Shown here: positions 7,795 through 14,511 of the stretch, in pieces | Numbering within the stretch: the stretch's first letter is position 1 | Layout of the letters: every line of letters begins with the position of its first letter | Assembly (NCBI GenBank): GCA_023807065.1 | Contig: JAJJLU010004349.1 | Location: 1 to 14,511, forward strand | Length of the DNA: 14,511 nt | From: Isotricha intestinalis | Lineage: Eukaryota; Ciliophora; Litostomatea; Vestibuliferida; Isotrichidae | Reading direction: 5' to 3' | Position numbers and translations under genes: made by a program | Notes under the pieces: generated by a model | What the model was told of the DNA's origin: nothing | The model's database searches: none | Seen by the model: the letters and a program-made list of their open reading frames with translations, nothing else

Positions 7795-9251
7795 TTATAC
7801 CAAAAAAAACTTTATTTTATCAGCATTTGGATGTTCTCTAAGTTTTTCTAAAGTTTTTGCTTCTATTTATCTGATTCTTTCTCTTGTAACTCAAAATTCT
7901 TTCCCTACTTCTTCTAAAGTATGAATATCTCAACCATCTAAACCAAATCTCATGATAATAATTTTTCTTTCTCTAGGAGTCAAGAAATAAAGCATTTCAT
8001 ATAAATTGTCTTTTAAAAATTCATATTTGTTTGATTATCTGGAGTTGGATTTTTATCATCTTATACACCTAAATTTGTATCTTCTTCTCATCAAACTGGA
8101 GCATCAAGACTTAAAATATATTGACTTATTCTCATTATTTGTCTAACTTTTCTGATATCAATATTCATTTCTTCTGCTAATTCTTCCATTAAAGGTTCTC
8201 TTGTTAATTCTTGAGTAAGTCTTCTATAAGTATGTGTAAATTTAATTATATTTTCGATCATATGAACTGGAACTCTAATAGTTCTATCTTGATCAGCAAT
8301 AGCTCTAATAACTCATTGTCTAATCCACCAAGTTGCATAAGTCGAAACTTTAAATCATTTTTCTGGAACAAATTTGTTAACAGCTCTAAAAAGTCAAACA
8401 TTTCATTCTTGAATCAGATCAAGCAAAGAAAGTCCTCTTCACATATATTTTTTAGTAATAGAAACAACAAATCTTAAATTCGCAGCTGCAAGCTTTCTTC
8501 TTGCTTTCATACTTCAAGCTTTTATTTGTTTTCAGATTTCAATTTCTTCTTCTGTACTTAAAAATTCAACTCTTCAAATTTCGTTTAAATACATTCTAAT
8601 AGAATCATCACTTATTTCTGTCAAAGAAATATTTCAAAGTTTTTCTTTTCCTGTTCATTTTTTATCTGATTTCAATAAATTTTCTTTGTCTAGATTGTCT
8701 ACATTTTCGATTTCAAGTTGCATAAATCTAGATAAAATTTCATCAAAAAGATCTATATCATCTTCCAAATTTGGAATAGCTGAAATAATTTCATCTTGCA
8801 AAATTTTTCAATTTATTTTTCATTTTTTCATCAGTTCTTGAATTTTTGGAGGCATTCAAATAAGCATTTCTTCAGGAACTTCAGTATCAATAAATTTTTG
8901 AATTCATTTTCAAACTCTTCTTTTGTCTTCTTTTCTATCTTTTGGTAATTTTGTAATTATCTTTCTTTTTGTAAAGCAAAAGCTATTTCTTCTCAATCTT
9001 CTGTAAAAGAAATATTTCATCAAAAATCGTCAAAAAAATCATTCATCGTTAAAATTTTCAAGTTCTTCTAAATCTTCTTCTGTTGGTTCATCTTTTAAAT
9101 TAAAAAAATCATCATCTTCTTCTCCAAATCAAAAATCATCATAACCATTTCATCCAAAACCATCATTATCATAATCATAATAATCATTTGTTTTTTTAGA
9201 TTTTTTTTCAGACTCTTCAAAACCAAATCCAAGTTCATCTAGATACTTCAT
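7795..9251 (-). CDS. rpoD: Primary sigma factor (sigma-70, RpoD)
   Basis: Directs RNA polymerase to housekeeping promoters. About 485 codons. The N-terminus is a long acidic, Asp/Tyr/Gly-rich segment; region 1.2 follows (Ile-Arg-Met-Tyr-Leu-Asn-Glu-Ile-Gly). Region 2 is nearly textbook: [19 protein letters not shown] (both Gly are TGA, 8403-8405 and 8394-8396), and Tyr-Ala-Thr-Trp-Trp-Ile-Arg-Gln with both Trp as TGG. Region 3 is intact. Region 4 carries Thr-Pro-Arg-Glu-Arg and the -35-binding helix Gly-Val-Thr-Arg-Glu-Arg-Ile-Arg. Breaks: compensating frameshifts near 9046-9056 and 8959-8970; TAA 8061-8063; one base lost near 8021-8032; TAA 7867-7869 where Gln of the conserved Arg-Gln-Ile-Glu-Ala-Lys is expected. 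Ends Glu-His-Pro-Asn-Ala-Asp-Lys. No promoter is seen before its ATG, which touches the divergent gene. Confidence 0.95.
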
Positions 9252-10281
9252 TTATTTTAAAAGTTATTGAGAAATTCAAAAAGCTCTTGAAAAATCTTGA
9301 GCAACAGCTTTATGAGCTATTTGATTTTTTATATTAAAAATCTTTTGAATAGTAGTTTTATGGTGAACTTTGATGGCTGCCTTAAAACATTCAGAGATTA
9401 CAAAAACTATTGTTGAACCAATAGCTTAACTTTGAGAAAATATATGAAATGCAGCTATGAGTTTACCACAATATATACCAATATTACCTGGAAATCAAAG
9501 TTTAACTTCAGTATCATTAGCTTGAGATAATTTAAAAAATTCTATTAGAACTAAATATGATGTCTCATAACGTTCAGACGCATTATTATGACATTTTTGA
9601 CTTGCTTCTAAAGAGCTAGATAAATTAGTAGCAAATATGAAAAATTTACCATTAAATAACGATAAAGAAAAATGAGAATATTTAAAAAAATTATTAAATG
9701 AATATTCTAAAGATCCTATGGAGTTTAAAAGCAATAATTGAGCTATAGAACAATTAAACAGAGTATTAGATGATAAATTATGATCTAATTTCTCTAATAA
9801 TGATCTAGTTAAAGCACTTAATAATGTAAGAAGTGATGAAATAATGAGACAAGCAGGTTTTGAAGGAAAAAATAAATGAACTAATTATTATGAACAAAAA
9901 ATTTCATCTTCAACTTCATCTAGCAATAATGCTACTTGATCAGCAGCTGGAACTGGAAGTGTAGCTGATGAAACAACAACAACAAATACAAATACCGCAA
10001 ATAATATAGCAAATGCAACTGCAAACAAAAAATTAGAATTTAAAGATGATAATAAAACTAATTTAGAAGTTAAAGTTAAAGATAATGATAAAGATTTAAA
10101 TATAAATATAAATATAAATTGACTGACTGAACAACAAACTGGTACAAAAATTAAAGAAGAATTAAAGGAAAAATGAATAGATATAGGTAATAACTTAAAT
10201 AATATTAGAATAGCATTAGAAAAAATTGTTCATAATGAAAATGTTGATAATATAATGAATCATGTTCAAAATAAAAAATAA
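9250..10281 (+). CDS. Membrane protein with Ser/Thr/Asn linker, 5'-truncated, unknown
   Basis: One frame runs from the rpoD start region to TAA 10279-10281 with TGA as Gly. It opens without an ATG. A polar stretch comes first, then a strong transmembrane helix (about 9295-9381, Gly/Ala/Ile/Phe/Leu-rich), then a domain with Pro-Gln-Tyr-Ile-Pro-Ile-Leu-Pro-Gly and a helical charged part. A low-complexity Ser/Thr/Asn/Ala linker (about 9901-10020) and an Asp/Lys/Asn/Ile tail containing a tandem AAATAT tract (about 10098-10119) follow. In-frame TAA at 9427-9429 and 9568-9570 sit where Gln or Glu would fit. The first internal ATG (9373) falls inside the helix, so the true start is probably missing; it may have been lost at a junction with rpoD. 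I do not recognise the family; membrane proteins of conjugation or secretion systems with such tails are one possibility, not supported by any motif. Confidence 0.62.
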
Positions 10282-10336
10282 AAAAACAAGGGATTTTTCC
10301 CTTGTTTTTTATATATTTCATTTTCATGCTTTTCAA
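10272..10336. repeat. Direct repeat copy A (terminator plus prfA-3'-like sequence)
   Basis: This copy contains a perfect terminator stem: an A-run with CAAGGGA, four T, then TCCCTTG with a T-run (13 bp counting A-T pairs). Next comes TATAT(T)TCATTTTCATGCT. Almost the same sequence occurs at 11332-11395, where it is the end of prfA and its terminator. Copy A terminates the 9250 gene. Confidence 0.75.
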
Positions 10337-10360
10337 AGAAAATTAGAGTTTTTGAAAAAT

Positions 10361-10388
10361 TTGCATTTTAAGGGAAATTATTTATAAT
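10361..10388 (+). promoter_or_regulatory. Promoter of the zeta-like gene
   Basis: TTGCAT (10361-10366), 16 bases, perfect TATAAT (10383-10388). ATG follows at 10415, leaving a short leader of about 20 bases without a Shine-Dalgarno sequence. Confidence 0.6.
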
Positions 10389-10414
10389 TTATAGAAAATT
10401 TAACCTAAAAAACT

Positions 10415-11221
10415 ATGTTTAAAAAATTTATAAATATTTTTAGAAAATATAAAAATAATAAAAATTGAGCGAAAAAATTAGCAAATTTTTTAATTTCACA
10501 AATAGAAAAAGATAAAAAACAATATGAAATTAAAAATGATTTTTCTAGTATTTTTGTAGCATGAGCACGATGAGCATGAAAAACAGAGGTTGTAGAAACT
10601 CAACTTACAAAAAATGAAAGTAAATATGTAATTATAGATATAGATAAATATAGAAAATATTTTAAATGATATAATTGAAAAAATTCAGAAAAATATCAAG
10701 ATTCTTGTTCAAGAGTAGCTACTTCAATATTTGAATATTGTTTAAAAAATAATTTACAATTTATTTTTGATTGAACATTAAATACAGAAATCTGAAAAAG
10801 AAATATAAAAAAAAGTATTAAAAAAAATAGAATTCCAAAAATAATATTAATTTATCAAGATCCTTAAATTTCCTATTTTTATACACAATTAAGAAAATTT
10901 AAAAATGAGAGAAATGTAGATAAAGAAAATTTTATAAGAATTTATTTAAATTCTATACAATATTGTTTTGAAACACAAGAAGAATTGAATTGTAAAATAA
11001 CAATAATAGAAAAAACAAATGATAGAAAATTAAAAATTATTGAAGATTCAAATATTACAAAAAATAAATTTGACAAAATATATAAAATATGTTATAATGA
11101 AGAAAAATTAAAATTGCAATTAGAAAAATTTGATAATTCTTTTTGGGAAAGAGAATATATAATTTATAAAATACTTTTTAAAATATTAAATAAGAAAAAA
11201 AATGAAAAAACAAAGTTTTAA
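10415..11221 (+). CDS. Zeta-toxin-like P-loop kinase
   Basis: Resembles the zeta/PezT family, whose members phosphorylate UDP-N-acetyl-sugars and block cell-wall synthesis; the family is P-loop kinases usually held in check by a cognate antitoxin. About 268 codons. Visible: Walker A Gly-Ala-Arg-Gly-Ala-Gly-Lys-Thr at residues 50-57 (three of its Gly are TGA), the Asp-x-Asp-x-x-Arg motif at about 75-80, and Phe-Asp-Gly-Thr at 118-121 matching the family's acidic-Gly-Thr substrate motif. The C-terminal third is Lys/Glu/Asn-rich and unassigned. In-frame TAA at 10865-10867 (codon 151) follows the strand after the Gly-Thr motif, at a similar rate to breaks in other genes. It has its own promoter, no epsilon/PezA-type gene directly upstream, and lies between two near-identical direct repeats. 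A non-toxic kinase relative remains possible. Confidence 0.72.
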
Positions 11222-11326
11222 ACAATTTATAAGAAATTGAGCAATAGGAAGTCTTAAAAAACAAGATGAAGTTTTTTTTGATAAAAAAAAATAGAATTAT
11301 TTAAAAAAGTTTCAAAAAATGGCTAA
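11202..11326 (+). CDS. Small basic ORF overlapping the zeta-like gene
   Basis: Starts at ATG 11202, overlapping the preceding stop by 20 bases in another frame. It has about 30 basic residues with one TGA read as Gly, then meets TAG at 11298-11300 just after an A9 run. Restoring one base there would carry it on to TAA 11324-11326, about 41 residues in total (Lys/Phe/Ile-rich). The overlap suggests translational coupling with the kinase gene, so it could be a small partner, but it matches no antitoxin I recognise and could be chance. Confidence 0.35.
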
Positions 11327-11331
11327 ATTTT

Positions 11332-11395
11332 AAAAAATAAAAAACAAGGGAAATTCCCTTGTTTTTTTATATAATTCATTTTCATGCTGCTTCAA
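11332..11395. repeat. Direct repeat copy B: bidirectional terminator and 3' end of prfA
   Basis: A-run with CAAGGGA, three bases, TCCCTTG with a T-run: a perfect stem serving prfA on the minus strand and the zeta-like unit on the plus strand. The sequence continues through the stop codon and last codons of prfA. It matches copy A at 10272-10336 with only a few differences. Confidence 0.75.
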
Positions 11396-12428
11396 GTTTA
11401 GCTTGTCTATCAGAAATAGCCAAAGCTTCGACTATATTTCCAAGTTTTCACATCATGATTTGAGGAATACCTGAAAAATTTTGTCAAATTCTATGATCTG
11501 TTACTCTATCTTGAGGTAAGTTCTTATTTTTTCACTTCTATCTCAAGAACCGATTTGAGCAAGTCTTACTTCTCACAATTCTTTTGCTCTTTTTTCTTCT
11601 TCAAATGCATAAAGTTTACTTCTCAAAATATTCAGAGCTTTTTCTCTGTTTTGATGTTGACTTCTTCAATCTTAACAAAAAACCATTATTCAAGTTGGAA
11701 TATGTTTTAAATGTACAGCAGAATCTGTTTTATTTACATGTTGTGCTCATGAAGCTCTAGTAAATTTCATTTCTACATCTATTTCTTTTATTTCTAAATC
11801 TATTTCATCAACTTCAGGCATTATAGCAACAGTTATAGCAGAAGTATGAACTCTTCATTTACTTTCAGTTTCAGGAATTCTTTGAACTCTTTGATTTCCA
11901 GATTCATATTTAAACTTAGAATAAGCTCATTCTCATTTTACTTCAAAAATAATTTCTTTTATTCATCCTGTTTCTGCATCAGTTTGTTCTGTAACCTCTA
12001 CAGAAAAACCTTCATTTTCAGCAAAAATCATATAACTTCTAGCAAGTTCAGAGGCAAATAAAGCTTCTTCTTCTCAACCAGTTCAAGCTCTTACTTCTAC
12101 AATAATATTTTTTTCATCATTTGGATCTTTTGGTAAAAGCTTTATTTTTAAAGCTTCTTCAAGTTCTAGAATTTTTTCTTCTATATTTTTTATATCTTCT
12201 TTTAATAAATCTCTCATTTCTTCGTCTTTTTCTGTGTTTAGCATTTTTTTATTTTCTTCTAAATTTTGATTTAAATCTCTATATTCTTTATAAATTTCTA
12301 CAGCTTTTGCTATAGTTTTTTTTCTAGAAGAAACTGCTCTAATCTTTTTTTGGTCTTTAAAAATCTCTGGATCAGCCATTTGTTTCTCCAAATTTTCAAA
12401 TTCTAAAACTATCTAAATTGTATTTCAT
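11367..12428 (-). CDS. prfA: Peptide chain release factor 1
   Basis: Ends translation at UAA and UAG; it acts on the ribosome. About 354 codons, normal for RF1. The RF1 identity comes from Pro-Glu-Thr in Arg-Val-Gln-Arg-Ile-Pro-Glu-Thr-Glu-Ser (the Pro-x-Thr stop-recognition motif), the N-terminal coiled-coil domain, and Arg-Ala-Gly-Thr-Gly-Gly-Glu-Glu-Ala, in which two Gly are TGA (12083-12085 and 12074-12076). I place the start at ATG 12426-12428: with one base restored near 12400 it joins the long frame and supplies the usual first helix. Breaks: in the catalytic loop the sequence reads Ser-Gly-Ala-Gln-His-Val-Asn, lacking the two Gly of Gly-Gly-Gln (junction 11743/11744, 6 bases short); TAA 11672-11674 where Gln of Cys-Gln-Asp is expected; about 7 bases lost near 11518-11522. 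Its C-terminus ends in the repeat shared with 10272-10336. Confidence 0.95.
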
Positions 12429-12461
12429 AAATATTATTTAATTTGTAAAAATTTAGCTTAA

Positions 12462-12489
12462 ATTATAAGAAAAATACTAAAAAAAGCAA
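12462..12489 (-). promoter_or_regulatory. Promoter of prfA
   Basis: On the minus strand, TTGCTT (12489-12484), 16 bases, perfect TATAAT (12467-12462), followed by a leader of about 27 bases to the proposed ATG at 12428. It supports the upstream start over the internal ATG at 12391 or 12379. Confidence 0.6.
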
Positions 12490-12562
12490 ATTATTTTGGC
12501 TCTTTTTCTCCAAATCGTAACATTTTTTTATAAAAAAAATATAAATTTAATAAAAATAAAAT

Positions 12563-12655
12563 AGTTCCCAAGGACCCGTGGACCCTACAACTGTCATCCC
12601 CGACCCTCAAAGCCTGTCCCGTACTTGATACGGGAGGAATCCAGGAAAACAGTAT
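12563..12655. repeat. GC-rich palindromic intergenic repeat
   Basis: A block of about 90 bases with far higher GC than anything near it. It contains CTGTCATCCCCGA and a perfect stem TCCCGTA-CTTGA-TACGGGA (12617-12635), ending GGAATCCAG. The arrangement is the familiar GTCATCCC...hairpin...ATCCAG type of dispersed palindromic repeat found in many unrelated bacterial genomes. No reading frame of note. The remainder of 12490-12562 and 12656-12800 is A/T-rich and contains only a 21-base inverted match to 6200-6220. Confidence 0.75.
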
Positions 12656-12672
12656 TATAAAATTTAAACTTT

Positions 12673-12693
12673 TTTATTAGTTTTTACTTTAAA
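12673..12693 (-). repeat. 21-base motif, second copy (inverted)
   Basis: Exact reverse complement of 6200-6220. It lies just beyond the GC-rich palindromic repeat, so it may be part of the flank of a dispersed element. Confidence 0.5.
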
Positions 12694-12808
12694 ATAAATT
12701 AAAAATATTTTTTTTCTTTACATATACTCTAAATTTAGGTAAATTTACCCAAAAAATATATTTTTAACAACTTTTAAAACATTTTTCAATAAAAAATTAT
12801 GTAAAAAA

Positions 12809-12826
12809 GAATAGATTTCTCTATTC
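12809..12826 (-). terminator. Probable terminator of the cyclase gene
   Basis: GAATAG (12809-12814) pairs with CTATTC (12821-12826) around a 6-base loop, with six A on the plus strand (T on the minus strand) immediately beyond. It is 3 bases from the minus-strand stop codon. Confidence 0.55.
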
Positions 12827-12828
12827 CT

Positions 12829-14506
12829 TTATTTTGTATCATAATTCCAAACTAATTCTTCATCATTTTTTGGTGGATTTTGTAAATAAAAATCACATCT
12901 TTCTATATAAGTTTTACTTGGAGGATCACTAAATTCTTTATAAATATTTTCAAAAAGTTTTTTTGCTTCCAAAAAATCTTAAGAATTAAAAACTTTTATT
13001 GCTTGCATAAAATCTTTTCTGATTTTTTCTCTTCTTTCATCAAGTTCTTGTTTCAAAGAAAGTAATTCATAAATTTTTATTGGTCTTTCTTTTCATTTTA
13101 CAGTGATTTTATCTAAATATCTAAATTCAAAAGATCATCTTACTTTATTGTCAATACTTTCACTTGCACAAATAAAAGTTCCATAAAATTTATTTACTCA
13201 TTCTAAACGACTTCACAAATTTACATTGTCTCACAAAGCTGTATATTCTATTTTTTTTCAAGAAACTCAAATATTTCATAAAGTTGCATTTCAATAATGA
13301 AGTCAAATTCTAGCTCTTATCGTAGGTAATCAATCTTCACTCCATTTTAAATTTAAAATTTTTAATGCTTCTTGTTGTTTGATTGCAGACAAACAAGAAT
13401 TATAGACATTATTTTCTGATTTTATATAAGCTTCCCTTAAAGCCATTAACGCATCTCATTCAAATTTATTGATAAATCAAGAATTGTCTATAATGATATT
13501 TGACATATTGACAAATAATCTCTCAAAAGACTCATCAATTTTTTTGGTGTATATTTTTCTGAAATTGTTGTAAATCATTCGATATCAGAAAAGAAAATCT
13601 CGATTTTTTTTCTTTCTCAATCTTGATTTATTTCTCAAGAATTGGACAAAATTTCATTTACAATTTGTTTTGAAACATATTCAGAAATGCTTTAGAAAGC
13701 TTTCATTTATTTTTACTTTCTATCAAATATTTTGTCAAATATCAAATCGATATAGACAAAAATAAAGCTAAAAATATTTTAAATAAATGCAATAAAATAT
13801 AATGACTAAAAATATAAATAATCAAAGGATAAACGATTATAATCAAAAAAATCAAAGAAATATTTATAAAAATCGTAAAAATTCAATTTCTACTTAAAAT
13901 AAAATAAACTGTCAACAAAATAAGTAAAAATACAAAAATTAATTCTATATTTTCATTAAAAAAAATCAAAAAATTTTTAGTCATCATAGTGTTTAATATG
14001 TTTGCCAACACAAAACTCAATATTCTACTCCATTTGCAGTATAAAAAACATCTTTTATTCATTTTGCTGTTGCTCAAATTATAACAATTTTATCTTTAAA
14101 AAATCAATCTTCAAAATTGTTATTAAAAACATCAATAAATGAAAATAACTTTATTATTAAGTTTTGAGTAATAAGCTTAGTTTTTTTTGATTGATTTATA
14201 TATTCTTGAAATGAATTTTCATTTATGTCTTTATTAAGAAAATATTCATTTATTATAATTTCAGTTCATTGAAAAATTTCTGTTAAAAATTCTTCTTTGG
14301 AAATTAATAAAATATTTGGGAATTTTTCTTAAAATTCTTCATTGAATATTTCTAATATTTTTTCATTTTTTGATTTTATTTCTCTTTTATAAATTCTATT
14401 TATTTTCTTGCCTTACTTTTGGAGGGAAATATACTTGTTTTGAACCTGGAGAATTTATTCCTTTTTGTTTTAAACTTCGACTGTTATTCTGATAAACAGT
14501 AGTCAT
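12829..14506 (-). CDS. CHASE2 sensor-class III adenylate/guanylate cyclase (5' end uncertain)
   Basis: A membrane receptor that makes a cyclic nucleotide. In order on the minus strand: the last part of an extracytoplasmic CHASE2 domain (Lys-Ile-Val-Ile-Ile-Gly-Ala-Thr-Ala, then Ala-Asn-Ile-Leu-Asn-Thr); three membrane helices (about 13960-13730); and the cyclase domain with Phe-Ser-Asp-Ile-Glu-Gly-Phe-Thr (metal Asp at 13584-13586), Phe-Glu-Gly-Asp-Ala (metal Asp at 13453-13455) and Gly-Asp-Asn-Val-Asn-Leu-x-Ser-Arg (catalytic Asn 13219-13221, Arg 13207-13209). A C-terminal helical tail contains Pro-Ser-Lys-x-Tyr-Ile-Glu-Arg-Cys, known from this subfamily. Breaks: frameshifts near 14395-14402, 14012-14015, 13685-13693 and 13507; TAA 14329-14331 and 12979-12981. 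ATG 14504-14506 is available, but no membrane helix precedes CHASE2, so the real start probably lies outside the window. ATP or GTP preference cannot be read safely. Confidence 0.9.
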
Positions 14507-14511
14507 TTTTT

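Noticed and set aside
8211..8477. Plus-strand Ser/Asn-rich reading frame
   Set aside because: Antisense of the conserved region 2-3 of rpoD.
9264..9426. Minus-strand open stretch ending just upstream of rpoD, as if the tail of an upstream operon gene
   Set aside because: It is short, starts after a TAA, and overlaps the plus-strand frame, which continues for about 340 codons and encodes a convincing membrane helix.
12121..12315. Plus-strand Leu-rich reading frame
   Set aside because: It is the antisense of the RF1 coiled-coil region, where minus-strand Lys/Glu codons give Leu/Phe runs.
942..14506. Mycoplasma-type code (UGA as Trp)
   Set aside because: TGA sits in invariant Gly sites and conserved Trp positions such as Trp-Trp-Ile-Arg-Gln of rpoD use TGG.
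942..14506. A second reassignment in which TAA/TAG also encode an amino acid
   Set aside because: The residues expected at in-frame TAA differ (Glu, Gln, Lys/Glu, Gly), genes still end at TAA or TAG, and frameshifts accompany them; single-base errors explain this better.
1..14511. CRISPR array, insertion-sequence transposase, rRNA, or the tRNA-Gly(UCA) that would read UGA
   Set aside because: I looked for regularly spaced repeats, transposase motifs, rRNA segments and a TCA anticodon arm and found none.

Overview
The window is very AT-rich DNA from a bacterium that reads UGA as glycine (genetic code 25). It is therefore most likely a Gracilibacteria (BD1-5) or Absconditabacteria (SR1) member of the Candidate Phyla Radiation. 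UGA falls exactly where conserved families need Gly: the LGIGGS motif of glucose-6-phosphate isomerase, the QEGNVGL segment of sigma-70 and the RAGTGG segment of release factor 1. TGG is used separately for Trp, which rules out the Mycoplasma code. Read with the standard code the window looks almost empty; read with UGA as Gly it is densely coding.

Layout. 1-760 (+): 3' part of an unknown protein with a Lys/Glu tail. 942-3231 (+): large membrane-anchored surface-type protein. 3268-3795 (-): inorganic pyrophosphatase, convergent with it across a shared terminator. 4063-6177 (+): galU then pgi, 5 nt apart, behind a clear promoter. 6246-6690 (+): promoter, tRNA-Thr, tRNA-Tyr, tRNA-Leu and a terminator. 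6700-6905: hairpin/repeat island. 7021-7542 and 7581-7733 (+): two unbroken hypothetical genes. 7795-9251 (-): primary sigma factor RpoD. 9250-10281 (+): 5'-truncated membrane protein directly abutting rpoD. 10415-11221 (+): zeta-toxin-like P-loop kinase, followed by a tiny overlapping ORF. 11367-12428 (-): release factor 1. 12429-12828: intergenic, with a GC-rich palindromic repeat. 12829-end (-): CHASE2-class III adenylate/guanylate cyclase.

Sugar activation (GalU, Pgi, pyrophosphate removal by Ppa) and core information processing (RpoD, RF1, tRNAs) sit among lineage-specific surface, signalling and toxin-like genes. A single release factor that reads UAA/UAG fits a genome that does not use UGA as a stop.

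Almost every long gene is interrupted by single-base indels or by in-frame TAA/TAG. I count about 15 nonsense codons and 19 frameshifts, and the tRNA-Thr has two broken stem pairs. Essential genes are hit as often as hypothetical ones. The simplest reading is an unpolished, deletion-prone assembly with a few percent error, not pseudogenes. Gene extents below span these breaks.
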